From contig NW_006499364.1 of assembly GCF_000471905.2 (NCBI RefSeq), positions 5,697,793 to 5,761,792 of the forward strand: 64,000 nucleotides of DNA, read 5' to 3'. Shown piece after piece: positions 44,313 to 56,399 of the stretch. The DNA is from Amborella trichopoda (Eukaryota > Streptophyta > Magnoliopsida > Amborellales > Amborellaceae). Both the position numbers and the translations under genes were made by a program. How positions within the stretch are numbered: the stretch's first letter is position 1; the number at the start of each line of letters is the position of its first letter. Below the pieces are notes generated by a model. That model was not told where the DNA came from. It made no database searches and was given only the letters and a program-made list of their open reading frames with translations.

Positions 44313-46953
44313 TGTCTCAATCTCACCTTTTGAATCTAGATGATCTGGCGGCATGTATCTCGGGTTTTTATCGAACCCGAGATTTGAGATTGTTCTCTCA
44401 AAACCTTGCTCAAGAATAAGGGCAGGTATACCAACCTATGAGAGAGGAATTTAAGGTGGGTTAGGGACTTACTCGGGTTAGCTCACGTTGACGCCCTCTT
44501 AGATCATGAAGAAAGCCCCCCAATTGCTTTAGCTGGTTTGGAATCGTCGCCCTTGACCTGCAATCCTCTTGTTTTCTGCACAACACTTCTGTGGTTAATT
44601 GGCGAGACAAGTGGGTCCAAGAGACCCACCCTTGTCTTAGGGCATTGTACGCTCATATGAGGGAGTGATGAAACAGAAGGTTCCAATAAAGAGAGAGAAA
44701 GGAGAAGAAAACTTGACAAAGGGGTGAGACTAGCATGACGGTCGGAAAGCTATCGACTCGGAGTGGTAGCAAGACGAGCATGGTTCTCGAGACCAACATG
44801 GCAACAATACTACTCCAAACCGAGACCAATATGAAAGCGCTAGGCTAAGTCTACCCTCAGTCAAGTGAGGAGAGAAAAGAGTGAAGAGAAGAAAAGGGGA
44901 CGAAGAGAAAGAGAATGAGGAGGCAGAAGGAGGAAAAACTCAAGCGGCAATTGTCATCATGGGAAGGTAACACGTCCTTATGCGGGCGGCGATAGCCTCT
45001 CATGGAGCGTGTGGCAATAGTTCTCATGAGGCGCACGGTGATAGGTGTGGTACACAGGAGGAATGGCGACGAGCACTGAACGCTCGGAGGAGGCTCGTGG
45101 GTAGCGATGGGCACCAAGTACACGAAGGAAGCTCGCGGACGGCGATAGGTGCTGCCAAGACCTCTAGCGAGCGGTGATAGGTATCGTCGTCTGTGCTAGA
45201 CGTGTAACAAAGGAAGTCCCCTGTGGGTGGCATCGTGTTTCGCCATCCATGTTCTTCACTGAGACGTCGAGGGTACGTCTGCCGATGGTGACGAGCAGCA
45301 CCATCTACATGCCTCGCTGGGAGAGAGAACAGAAGAAGAAAGAAGCTCACGCATGGCGCTGCCATCACCATACGTGACCTGTGAGACCACCCCAGAGGCA
45401 TGCACAGCATTGCCATTGTCGTGCATGGCCTCTGAGAGGAACTCAGACAGGGAAGAGGAAGAAGAAAGAGAAGAAGAGAAATAAGAAGAAGAGAGAGAAG
45501 ATCTAACTCAACCCTAGGGGTACCGATCACAAGTTTCTCTCACCTTGCTCTCTCTCTCCAAACGTTACTCAACAATGGTAAGAAACAGAAACTGTATTAA
45601 GTAGAACCTCTCTCTTTTGTGAGGGATTGAGTGTGTTCTCCCTTTTTGTGTACAATGATGATACATATATATATAGAATTTGCCCCAAACATGGGTGGCT
45701 AATCAAAAGTAATCCTAATTGCTAGAAATTAAGATTAAATTGAATTAAAAAAAAATAGAAAATAAAGTACAAAATGATAGATTTGCCCCTTCCTAACAAT
45801 TTGTGAAATTTCATAACAGTCTCTGTGTTGCCCTAGAACTTTTGTTATCTTGCATGGATGATCCAGGGTCGTTCTGATGCCCAATTGATCGAAAGATGGT
45901 TTTTTTTTGTAAGGCTCGGCATAACGATCGATTTGATACCAACTTTGAACCATGGATCGTGTTTTTAGGACACGATCATGTGACTTCAATTTTGGTTGAA
46001 TCTTGAACTTTGGATCGATGGTGTGCTCGTTCTTTGACATTTTTCTGTGATTTCTTCGCTGGAGTACACTGAGCATGCCGTCACGACCCCGAGGCAACAA
46101 ACGTAGCTCGATTCCGTGCCCGAACGAAGATTTTGCAACTTTGAAATTTTAGTCGGAATCTGGAATTCCAAAGACAGAATTTGTAGTGCCTTCATCGGCT
46201 TCATGTGCAGAATCTGACCATTCATCATGCATGGGGTTCAGGTCAGAGATGGCTCGAGACCTTACGCACGTGATGGAATTGGTCTCACATCGATCGACCG
46301 CGAGCGGTGTGATTCAACCACTCGAATGGGGCACGATGCTACTGAATTTACTGTACTTTCTTTACGCATTAGGAACTTCTCTCTAGCTTTTCTTCGTGCT
46401 CGGGTGTCGTCACAGGGCGTGCCATATATCGAATCACTCGTCTTGATGAGACGAACATGCTCACCAAATTGAGCACGATCTGACTTGGGACATGTGAGAT
46501 ATGAGCGTTGAAAGTCACTGTTCGTGACTATCCCTTCAATGGTGTGGAGTTGCAAGGTGGCCGCACGGGAATAGCATGCGACTCCTTTTGTTTCACTCTT
46601 TTGCCTATAAGGTTTTCTTGAAGTGTCCATTCGAGCTGAAATTTGGCCCCCGGGGGTTTTCAACCATGTTGGATCCAATGGTGATGGTCCCACAACAATT
46701 TGAGACACCGAAAATGTAGCTCTAGTTAAATATGCTATTTCAGGGTGTTAGAGGCCGATTTTATTGGAACTGTTTCTTAGTCTACACTGCCTTAGACAAG
46801 TCAGAATATGACGAAACTTGGCGGGAGACTTTTGAGAGACCTCATGAAGATCTTGACCAGTTTTCGGGTTATTTGGAGACTATCGGGATTTTCACTATTT
46901 GTTAGGTTTTTATTGAGCGAGGACCCCATGATGATGAAAAATAATTTATATCA
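44313..46953 (-). repeat. Right LTR (5' LTR) of LARD-like element
   Basis: Partner of 37438-40077, nearly the same length. It keeps the same block order, including GATCATGAAGAAAGCCCCCC, CCATGGATCGTGTTTTTAGG and CACTGCCTTAGACAAGTCAG. Marked transition-type divergence shows the insertion is old. Confidence 0.88.
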
Positions 46954-47040
46954 AAAATATTAATAAGAGAACAATGTAGAGATATGACATTGTGATTGGG
47001 GCAATCTTAACCCTCCATTCAGAATGACACGTGCATCCCC
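46954..47040. mobile_element. CTACAGCAT MITE, right part
   Basis: TATTAATAAGAG and then GACATTGTGATTGGGGCAAT CTTAACCCTCCATTC match the inverted left part of the copy at 48797-49293 (GACATTGTGATTGAGGCAATCTTAACC). It continues the fragment at 37249-37437 across the LTR element, though some bases between the halves are missing. Confidence 0.7.
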
Positions 47041-47302
47041 TAACTCACCCAACATCCATCTTAGAGATGGATGTAAAATGACGGTGATCCTATCAAAATT
47101 CACACATCAACAATCTAAAAAGTATATCAAAAATATTTTTTTGAATTTAAAATTTTATTTTTATTTTTATATTTAGGTTCACCATAGTGTACATTGTCAA
47201 ACTATAATTGGATCAATGTCCATCTTGGAGATAAATTTTGGAGGGAGGACTCATATAAATAGATGAGCCGGCCGCCTCATAGACTCCTTGGCTAAATTTG
47301 AA

Positions 47303-47611
47303 GGAAAAGGTTTACTTATACTATTGAAGCAAGTGTACCTCAAAAATCTTCTAAAAGAGAGCTTTTAAGTGTTTACATATCTGCCTAGACTTAGAACGAG
47401 TTGCCTAGACTATCTCTTTTTAAGATTTTAAAGTGTTTACATATCTGCTCAATTTGTACCATTTTAAAATTTTAAATTTTATAAATAAGGACAGGTAGCG
47501 ATTCTCAAGCCATCATAAGGTTTCCAACATCAAAATTATACCTCCGACCAAAACTTAGAGGTGCGCCTTACTTCTGCAGTACAAGGAGTGCCCCTTATGT
47601 AAACCTCACCC
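47303..47611. mobile_element. MULE-type MITE, exact 9-bp duplication
   Basis: A 309-base element flanked by identical 9-mers AAATTTGAA (47294-47302, 47612-47620). The left end is GGAAAAGGTTTACTTATAC; the right end reverse-complemented is GGGTGAGGTTTACATAAGG. The interior shares GTACCTC, TTTACATATCTGCTC and CATCATAAGG blocks with 54834-55217 and 56868-57175. Confidence 0.9.
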
Positions 47612-48796
47612 AAATTTGAAAGTGAACCCGAAAATAAACCTCTAAAGCAATGGTGTGAATATCGGACTGAGCTAAGAGGTTCGACCATTGAACTGGTTTG
47701 TTATCTTGTCAAAAAAAAAAAAAAACTGATTTGTTCTCCAGTCCGGTTCAGTTAATGAACCGGTAGGTCCACGATGGGGGCAAAAAATATGGGTTTTGCT
47801 CCATATTTTTTGTTTATTAAAGGGAAAGGGTTCTAATGGTGGTGTTTTTTGTCCTTTTATAGGTTGTAAAAATTCTACTTACAGGTGAAGTTTTCTAAAA
47901 GAAGATGTCATATCTCTATTATAAAATATAAGAAAGCTAATCAACGACACATTAAATAGCTTTCTTGAAAAATAGAAAGTGTGCCCTTACATAAAATTTA
48001 CGGTTAAAACTTCAAGAATTGCAATTAAATCTAAGAAAGTTATCTAAAAATGTGTCATTAAATTGCTACTAAAAATATATGAAAACTATTCAATGGCCCA
48101 TTAAGAAAGCTATTAAATGGCAAATTCTAGAAACGTATTCTTAACCGGCCTTTCTGAACACTGTATCTAACAATACACCAATGGACATTGTATTGTTAAA
48201 TACTCCCATGAGATCAGTGGAATGAGCCTGAGGGCATAGGTATGAACAAGCAGAAAGAGGGACACAAATGTACACATAGGGGAAGATTTATATGGAAAAA
48301 AAGGTTGAAATGCGATTTTGAGCCAAGGAGATGGCTTGACCAATCTTGGGAAACAAAAGAAAAATCTATGCCCATCAACTATGTTACTTAAGCACCTAAT
48401 TCTTTTACCACATCACATATCAACATGTGTCAACACTTAGACACTTTATTGATACTATTAGACACAGTGATATTAGAAACAATTTTTATAGCACATCGTT
48501 CGTTGATACATACCTCCAAACATGAGGACATTGGAAAAAGTATATAGAGCACATTTTTTGATGCGCCATTGACATGCAACAAGAGTCGAAACTTGGATAG
48601 TGTATCAAACCTTCTAGAGAACGCTAAAAGCATTTTTGTTTTAGCCTTGTGTTTCTACATGTGTTGATACTTGGACTCTATATTAACAGTTCTTAACACA
48701 TGGACATTAGAAAAGAACGTGAAGCACAAGAGCGACGTTTAAACATTTTGTGCCAAGTTAACGCGGTCAACAACTACACCAGCTATATGTATATAT
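47612..48796. other. Noncoding; hAT-like scrap at 47650-47780
   Basis: Near 47650 CAATGGTGTGAATATCGG begins a short text with TCCGGTTCAGTTAATGAACC that looks like a degraded member of the CARTG hAT family. The rest has no recognised gene. Confidence 0.45.
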
Positions 48797-49293
48797 AGTG
48801 CAAGGTTTTTATGCTTTCCCTACAGCATAATATCCAACCGTCCATTTTGAACGGAAGGTTAAGATTGCCTCAATCACAATGTCAAGTCTTTACACTATTT
48901 TAATTTTAATGTTTTTTTTATAAACTATTTTGACACCAAATTTTGGATGTCCAATCTACTATTAAACTCACACTAGCGAGAAATATAAAAAAATATTTTC
49001 AATAAAATAAAATGACCAAAATACCCTTGAAAGATTCAAGGGGTATTTTGGTTATTATATTTTATTGAAAATTTATTTTTAATATTTTTATAGGTATGCC
49101 TCAATGAGAAGATAGGATGTACCAAATTTCATATTTATATAATTTGTATAAAAAAAAACTAAAAAATAAAATACTATAAGACATCGGATCTCAGATCAAA
49201 CTGTAAGTGGCTCTCTTGATCAAAATTAGACAGCTGGATGGTAGGGGAAGCATGGATCGTATATGCTGTAGGGAAAGTATAGAAACATTTCCC
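48797..49293. mobile_element. CTACAGCAT MITE, intact copy
   Basis: A roughly 497-base element. The left end is AGTGCAAGGTTTTTATGCTT TCCCTACAGCATA; the right end reverse-complemented is AGGGAAATGTTTCTATACTT TCCCTACAGCATA. No clear target duplication was read. It contains an internal palindrome around AATACCCTTGAAAGATTCAA GGGGTATTT at about 49018-49048. Confidence 0.8.
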
Positions 49294-49324
49294 TATCTTA
49301 CATATGAGCTATTTATTATATATA

Positions 49325-49716
49325 GGGTGCAGTTTCTGTAAGGTTGCAACCTTAAACAATCCAATTAAGGGGCACCTCCAAATTTTATCATAACATGCAA
49401 TTTTGGTGTAAAAAATTCCAAGGATTATCTAAAAATCTATTTTTATATCTAATTATAAAATTTTAAACTCCAAAAATGGTTAAAATCAAGTAGATCTATA
49501 AAAATATGAAAATCTTGAAAATAGACGGTCTAGATAATATGTTTCAAGATATACTATTTCTAGATCTCAAAATCTTTTTTTTTTCATATTCATATATCTC
49601 GATGTCGAGATGATCAATTAGAGAATTTTTCAGCGTTAAAATAATATTTTCGATTAATTTTTTATGCGCAATTCTATTTCTACATTTTAAAGTTGCAACT
49701 TTATATAAACTTTTTC
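49325..49716. mobile_element. MULE-type MITE, GGTTGCAACC family, copy 3
   Basis: The left end is GGGTGCAGTTTCTGTAAGG then TTGCAACCTTAAAC; the right side ends AAGTTGCAACTTTATATAAA CTTTTTC. The interior is closely like 21361-21752, in the same orientation. The flanks do not show a readable target duplication. Confidence 0.8.
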
Positions 49717-50636
49717 TTTTAAAAAGTATCATTCTATTACTAAATAGTACTTCTGTGGACTTGCCCGGTTTCAGATTTTTTGGTAAAATATAGGATACTT
49801 TTGATACGTACCAGCCATCATACTCCACGCCATAGTTTCCAAAACAAGTAAAGTCAAACAACTAGACTAAGGCATGTTGTTGGATATGGTGAAATCCAAA
49901 ATCACCTCCTTAAGGAAGTGTTATAGTATTGGGATTAATATAAATATTGATGAATTTTCATATTTAGTAGGATTCTTATTATGTAGGATGTGAAATTTCT
50001 CAGTTTTAAGAAATCAAATTATACATGAAACACATATATTTCATAATGGAAAAAGAATTTCTTTTTGTTATATTTTCATACAACGAGTATTTTATAATAT
50101 AATGAAACAATATTCAAAAATCATATTAGAGTCATTTATTTGACCCAAAATTTTAAATATACACTATTTTCATTCTAATGAAGAAACACAAAATATAAAA
50201 TTCCAAAACACAACCTACAACGTATTTTTTTAGCGCAATTAATATAAGTCATCCATTTTAGTACGATCGCTAGATCTAGGCCATAGAAGGGTCTTTTTCC
50301 TTTTCAAATTTTTGGGATAGCTTTATTATCATTAGATTAACAATGTCAAATATAAAATATTAATTTTGAATTTATAAAGACCAAGATCTGGAAATTCACT
50401 TAATGGATGGTCTAGATTCATTGTTGGAGGGAGCTTATTTTGATCATATATAAGGTGCAAATTGGATTTTTTTTTTTTTTTTTTAGTATTGATTATTAGG
50501 ATGAAGAAAGTATGTGTACAAAATTTGGGATCATACAAATATTACAATGACATGAGATCATTCCTATAATATGTGTGTGTGTGTGTGTGTGTTTAGTTAG
50601 GATTACAATAGAAACCTCTAATGCTTTTGTTTTTGG
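49717..50636. other. Noncoding; TG microsatellite
   Basis: AT-rich DNA with a (GT)n tract at about 50571-50591 and T run at 50468-50484. No gene recognised. Confidence 0.5.
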
Positions 50637-51084
50637 AGCAGTCAGTGCTGGATCAATGTGCGGAGATTAAATAATTGGAAGATCTTCATGGATCAGAGGA
50701 AATCTATTGGAGACAAAGATCAAGATTAAAGTGGTTGAAAAAAAGGGATCTTAACATAAAACATTTTCATGCGATTGCTAGTGCTAGAAGAAGACAAAAT
50801 GATATCTCTAGTTTGTCTATTCTTGGGATTGATTCCAAAGATAATAGGGCTCTTGAAGAGGCTGTCATAGTCATTTTAAGAAGGCCTTTTCAAAAGAAAT
50901 TAATATTTCACCCTTATTTAATAGAGTTCCTTTTAAAGTACTTCGGTTGAAATGAAGAATTCTTTGGAGAAAGATGTTACTTTAGAAAAATTGCATAAGG
51001 CGGTGTTTACAATGCCTGGGGATAAGGCTCCAGAACCTGATGGTTTTCCCTTAGCCTAAATTTTGGGATTTAGTTAAAAGTGAA

Positions 51085-52404
51085 TTGTTGGAATTTGTTC
51101 GAAGTTTCTTGATAAGGGGTGACATTTTCAAAAGGGTGAACTATGTCTACTTGGCTTTATTCCCAAAGAAATCCATGATTTCAAATCTTTCTGACATTAG
51201 ACCTATCAGTTTACTCACCAACCTCTATAAAATTATTGCGAAAGTTTTGGCACAGAGATTGAACGATGTTTTGCCTTTCACTATCTCTAGTACCCAATAT
51301 GCTTTTATCAAGGACTGTTAGATAACGGACAATGTGCTTATAGCACAAGAATGTATTCATTCTAGAGTCTTGAGTAGGAAGCCTGATATTTTATTTAAAT
51401 TGGACATGGAAAACGCTTATGAGCGAGTTGAATGGGGTATTTTGTTAGAAATTTTGAAAGTTATGGGGTTTGGTGAAAGAGGGAGGAGTTGGATTTTTTG
51501 ATGCATTCATCTGCCCATTTCTCGATACTATTTAAAGGTAGTCCGATTGGTTTTTTCAAGGCGTCTAGAGGCTTTCGACAAGGAGATCCTCTCTCTCCTT
51601 TCTTATTTACTATTCATGCTGAAAGCTTTAGTTTGATGTTGAGCAAGGTGGAGAGAGCGGGTCATTTTTCGGGCTTCAACATTGCGAACTCTGATATTAT
51701 TATATCTCATTTTTCAATATGTTGATGATACTTTTATTTTTTGTGATGCTGATCCCATTCAAATTAAGAACATTGCCAAATTTTTGGAAATTTGTGAGGT
51801 CATTATTGGCTTTAAAGTCAATTTTTATAAATCTTCCATGGTTGGCATTAACTGTGCTGCAGATTTGATTGCTAGTTTGGCTAACATGATGGGATGTAAA
51901 GTGGGCTCCTTTCCTCTTATTTATCTTGGTTTACCAATCTCTGATTCAAGATTTTCCATCGCAGTCTGGGATAGGGTGCTTGAGAGAGTCAAATTCAAAC
52001 TTGATCTTTGGAAGCATAAGTACATGTCTTTGGGTGGAAGGGTGACTCTTTTAAGATCTTGTCTGGCTAAGCTTCCAGTCTATCAAATGTCTTTGATTAA
52101 TATGACAGCCTCGGTTGTGAAAAAGATTGAAAAAATCATGTGGGATTTTCTTTGGGATTCAAACAGCAATTTACGAAAATTTTATCTTCTTAGATGGGAT
52201 AGAGTTTGCACCCCAAAGAAAGAAGGTGGACTGGGTATTAGAAGTATTAGACTTATGAATCAAGCTCTTTTGCGTAAGTGGTGGTGGCATAGTCTTCACC
52301 TAAAATATCATCTTTGGTATCAAGTCCTACTATCTAAGTACGGTATGGATAGATCCGGGATTTGGCTTGGGGGACGTAGGGGTAAGGATACCTCGCAGTT
52401 GTAG
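51085..52404 (+). pseudogene. LINE reverse transcriptase domain
   Basis: Landmarks in order: SDIRPISLLTNLYKIIAKVL (about 51195-51255), FKLDMENAYERVEW (about 51395), FRQGDPLSPFLF (about 51570), the catalytic box QYVDDTFIF (about 51716), and the thumb segment YLGLPISDS and LGGRVTLLRSCLAKLP (about 52030-52080). A stop at 51319-51321 and frame changes near 51485 and 51690 break it. The two catalytic Asp residues are present. Confidence 0.9.
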
Positions 52405-53339
52405 AAGACGATTGCCAATTGTAAGCCAATGGTTTTGGGATACTTCAAATGGAATGTTGGCTGCGGCAATCAAATTTCCTTTTGGCATCATAAGTGGGAG
52501 GAGGAGTACCGTCTTAAGTCAGTTTTCCCAGACCTGTTTGGGATTGTTACGAGGCCCAATATTAAACTCTATGAGGTAGTTGAAATGAGTGGCGACACTA
52601 TATCCAGGAATATTTGCCTGGCACACAGTCGACTGAACCATGCCTTACTTTCTCAATGGTGTGCGCTTATGGAATTGCTGGATAAAATTTATGTGTCGCC
52701 GAATGCGGAGGATGAAATGGTATGAGAGATTGAGAGTGATGGAATTTTCACTATTAAGTCTTGCTATAATCTTCTATTTCACGATCGGTGGAGATGGTCC
52801 TACCCTCAGATTGCCCAAGTTTAGAAATAGCAAATACCTCACAAAGTTCAAGTCTTTATTTGGCTGGTGGCTATGAACAAGATCTTGACTATCGATAACC
52901 TAATAAAAAGGGGAAAGATTTTACCTAATGTATGCCTATTGTGTAAATCTGATGGTGAATTTGGTGCGCATCTCTTCATACATTGCCCCTTCACAGTGCA
53001 AATTTGGTATTGGCTGTTTGGTATTTTAGAGATAAATTTGGTTCTTCCCCAATCTGTGGAGGGTCTTGTCTCTCAATTTTCCTTACCTCATAGGCCTAAG
53101 GTATGTAAGATTATTTAGAGGATAGCTAAAGAAGCCATTCTTTGGGAAGTTTGGAAAGAAAGGAATAGAATGACCTTCATCTCAATCTTTGAAAAGATTG
53201 ATCCATTCTATTAAATTTTCTATTTGGTCGTGGCTCTTTATGTCAAAAGAGGGATGGGGTACTTCAAAGGTTGATGTCAAGGTAAATTTACACAACCTTT
53301 TCCTCTTTGGCTCTATTAGGAGTAGACCAAAAAGTATTT

Positions 53340-53788
53340 GGACTGTGCCCCTTTCGGGTAGTCTAAAACTCAATTTTGATGGTAGCTCTTTTAGTAATCC
53401 TGGGACAGCAGGTATTGGTGGATTCTTGCGTGATAGCTTTGGTAACATTAATTTTTTGTATGCTAGACCGATGGGTTGTGTAACCGCAAATTTTGTGAAG
53501 CTAAGTGGGTTATTCCATGGTTTGAAGATTTTTATTGGAAGGAATTGTGGCAATAACTGCTGGATAGAAGGGGATTCACTCAATGTGATTAGGTGGTGTA
53601 ATAAGGAACAACGTATTCCTCAGGAACTTCGGCAGTTATGGTTAAAGGTCATGGCCTTGGCTTCCTCCATAACAGTCACTTTTTCTCACATTTATCGTGA
53701 AGCCAATTCTGTGGAGGATATGCTGGCAAAGAGGGGTGCTCATTTACCTTCCCTTGTTATTTCTAATGATGTAATCACCTTTCCTTAG
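53340..53788 (+). pseudogene. LINE C-terminal RNase H domain
   Basis: The frame contains SLKLNFDGSSFSNPGTAGIG (first catalytic Asp), then a segment where the usual Ala-Glu is replaced by Val-Lys (NFVKLSGL), then WIEGDSLNVI (third acid) and YREANSVEDMLAKRGA near the end. The loss of the second acid suggests the activity is gone. RNase H at the end of an L1-type ORF2 is known from some plant LINEs. Confidence 0.85.
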
Positions 53789-53825
53789 TCTTCAATAAAA
53801 GTAGTAACATTTGTCAAAAAAAAAG

Positions 53826-54174
53826 ATATTGAGTTGGAAAGAAGCTGGATGGTTTGGAAGTTCGTAAGATTTTCAGTTTTAGGGTATTCTTCTAATTCCG
53901 CAAAATTTATTTAATGGAAAAATATCTTCTAAGAGGTTGAAAGCCCTTACAAAATCACTAAGGCATCAAATTTCAATTAGAACATCCTCAAGGAAAAGCT
54001 TAAAAATTTCCCAAAATTATTGTTGTTCAAGGTTAATAAGCATAAACCATTAGGGTCATTTTAATAATTTTAGGGGCGATGCATTCTAGGGGGGAATTTC
54101 TAAGGTACCCCTAATTGTTCAAGTTTTCAAAGCCTGAATTGGGGCAATTTCCATTTTTTAAAATTTTTTATGGA
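53826..54174. other. Noncoding stretch
   Basis: No gene or element recognised between the LINE poly-A and the next MITE. Confidence 0.45.
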
Positions 54175-54474
54175 TGTAACTAATTGAAATAGAAATGTTA
54201 AAGCAGAACATCAAATCTAAATTTTGATCATTTGACTCCCTAGTGAGCTTGCAACATATTATCTAGACCATCCATTTTTTGAGATTTTCATATGTTTATA
54301 GATCTAGTTGATTTTAACTATTTTTGAAGTTTTACATTTTATAGTTAGATATGAAAATAGATTTCCATATAATCTTAAGAATTTTTTACACCAAAATTAC
54401 ATGTTATGGTAAAACATGGAGGTGCCCCTTAATTGGATTGTTTAAAGCTGCAACTTTACAGAAACCACAACCCA
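54175..54474. mobile_element. GGTTGCAACC-family MITE, left end lost
   Basis: The interior and right end (GGATTGTTTAAAGCTGCAAC TTTACAGAAACCACAACCC) match the copies at 13397-13781 and 49325-49716. The left inverted end is not recognisable. Confidence 0.65.
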
Positions 54475-54833
54475 AAAATAAACAAGAAAGGAAAAGTTCT
54501 TCATGCATTATAGGAAGACGCACTCCTATTTAAAGTGGCATACCCAAGTTAGACTTCACATTCAATGATTATAGGCGATCCATATTGAACGTGCTAGTCC
54601 ATTAAAAAAGACGAAAAAGCAATGGCCAAATTATGTTTTCAAATAATATCATTTTTAGCTTTTAATTCTTTAATATATTTTTTTACATAGTATTCTTTAT
54701 GTTAGAGATTATATATCTCTAAATCATTAAGTCTAAAATCTATCTAAACAATAGATCATAAAGAGGGGACACATATCTATATATGAGTCCTATGACTCAT
54801 AAATACCTTGTCCAAAAAATAAAAAAGTTCATA

Positions 54834-55217
54834 TGAGGTATCAACCTTATACTGTACAGGTAAGGTATACCTAATATCCCACTAGAGAAAGTTGTTCCTA
54901 TGCTGAAAAACCCTCGAATCGATCATCTCGGCCTCGAGATTCTTAGCCTTAAAAGAAAAAATAGGGGTGCCTAGTACTAAAAATAGTTCATCTTTTGACA
55001 CATCATCTGGACCGTCCATTTTCAAGATTTTCAAGTGCGTATACATCTGCTCGATTATCACTATTTCTAGAGTTTTTAAATTTTAGAACTGGGGACAACA
55101 ATATATTTCATATCATCCCAAGGCTTTATAGTACCGAAATTACATTTTCAACATAGTTTTAAGGTGTACCTTACTGCAATAGTATAAGGTTGACGACACC
55201 TTGTACAAACCTCACCC
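54834..55217. mobile_element. MULE-type MITE with 9-bp duplication in A-rich site
   Basis: A roughly 384-base element flanked by AAAAATAAA on both sides (54825-54833, 55218-55226). The right end reverse-complemented is GGGTGAGGTTTGTACAAGG; the left is AAAGTTCATATGAGG, degraded. The interior has CTCGGCCTCGAGATTC and AAGGTGTACCTTACTGC blocks, as in 47303-47611. Confidence 0.75.
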
Positions 55218-55867
55218 AAAAATAAAAACATAGTTTAGAGTGATTCTTAACGTCTCCTAGATTTGTCACCATGTCCACGCTCAAAAGGTGCCAACGTGAT
55301 TGGGATACTAATTTGGTCAGAGAAGTTGTGGTTAAAAGAGAGAAACACTTGCATGCTTACACAAAAAGCCCAACTTTTGGCCGTTTTTATTTAATTAAGA
55401 TTATGGAATAGTCTATGGGAGTGATAAAATTGGATGTAAGATATGGTAGCCTATGTGAGGACACAACTCTTTTGGATTCATATGAAAAGCAAAGCTATAT
55501 TCCCCTCATATGGGAAAATTATCCTTTATCTTTATTCCACGTGACCCTTGCATTCAATAAAAAGGAATAAAAAAAAGGATTGCATACTATGACATCATTC
55601 ATTCACAATTTTTATTACTTATTGATTGTGAAATCTAACATATTAGAATGTACCAAAACTTTTTTTGTTTTGGACTTTGTGCTCAATTAGTGACACATCA
55701 CCACTCATATGATTTCACATTCAATGGTCACCACTCATCCGATTTTACATTCAATGGTTGACAATGATTATGGCCTTCTTGTATAAAAAATAAATAGTCT
55801 CACGTAATACATGAATCCCATTTAAGCCCATTTTATAAGCTTATCGTTAATTTTCGAAAGACCTAGC
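55218..55867. other. Noncoding; MITE scraps
   Basis: At about 55570-55810 the text has inverted and repeated CACTCATCCGATTTTACATT and related phrases, like the family at 31511-31740. No gene recognised. Confidence 0.45.
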
Positions 55868-56399
55868 CATTGAAGGAAAAATCGGGCGGTCTAACAGATA
55901 ACCGCTCGATTAGATCGGAACCAGCTACTGGTCGAATCTGATATCGGCCGGTTTTGGTGACTAGTAGGGTATTTTTAAAAAAAAATTAAAAAATTTATAT
56001 AAAACAAAAAAAAATAAAAGATATTGTTTGTAATACATTTTTAAAATTTTTCATTATTATGACAAAGATTGAAAATTGTTTTGGCTATTAATACTTATTT
56101 TTACATTTCCCATCTTTTTGGAAAATTTCAAAAAATACCCGTAGACGCAAATCAATTCTTTAAATTTTATTTTTTCATTAATTTTCAATTTCATTTGGAT
56201 GTGATTTGTTTAATCATTCTTACTTCTCATATTGTGTTAGATTTTTTTTTTGTATTTTTTATTTATTTTAACACTTTTTTTACTGCCTGGGACTTACCCA
56301 GCAATAATGGTTGAACCGAATGGTTTACCAGTTAGGCCAGTTGAACCGCTTCCTGGCCCATGTCCGATTAATCGTTGCGGTTCCATTTTTTCTATACTG
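55868..56399. mobile_element. hAT-type element, CARTG family
   Basis: The left end CATTGAAGGAAAAATCGGGC and the right end reverse-complemented CAGTATAGAAAAAATGGAAC resemble the ends of the 14755-16506 and 32169-32446 elements. Flanking 8-mers GACCTAGC (55860-55867) and GACCCAAC (56400-56407) agree at 6 of 8. Subterminal AACCG/CGGTT texts surround an AT-rich core. No coding capacity. Confidence 0.65.

Larger units (their letters stand above)
37438..46953 (-). mobile_element. Gag-only long-LTR retrotransposon (LARD-like)
   Basis: A 9.5-kb element with direct repeats 37438-40077 (2640 bases) and 44313-46953 (2641 bases) and a 4.2-kb interior. The only protein domain found inside is gag on the minus strand, so the 5' LTR is the right-hand one. 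No protease, reverse transcriptase, RNase H or integrase was recognised. Large non-autonomous LTR derivatives (LARD or TR-GAG types) fit. LTR starts on plus are TGCCTCAATCTC and TGTCTCAATCTC; ends are CCAACA and ATATCA. No target duplication (TTACG against AAAAT) or clear primer site was seen. The flanks are two parts of one MITE, which supports the limits. Confidence 0.82.
50637..53825 (+). mobile_element. L1-like LINE with RNase H, 5'-truncated
   Basis: The plus strand carries the second half of an L1-type ORF2 in broken frames: pre-RT segment (EEIYWRQRSRLKWLKKRD), reverse transcriptase, zf-RVT region and a C-terminal RNase H, then CAATAAAAG and a short poly-A (53816-53824). The endonuclease and ORF1 are absent, so it is 5'-truncated at about 50637 as is usual for LINEs. 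At least five stops or frame changes make it inactive. Its 3' end resembles the relics at 16711-16930 and 60990-61265, both on minus. Confidence 0.9.

Noticed and set aside
44857..45530. Open frames of up to 168 codons
   Set aside because: Same LTR as above, other copy. Low-complexity Ser/Leu-rich translation of GA/CT-rich DNA.
37438..46953. Interpretation as a plain segmental duplication
   Set aside because: The repeats match in length to one base, bracket a gag-bearing interior, begin with TG and end with CA, and are flanked by two parts of one MITE, which fits an LTR element better.
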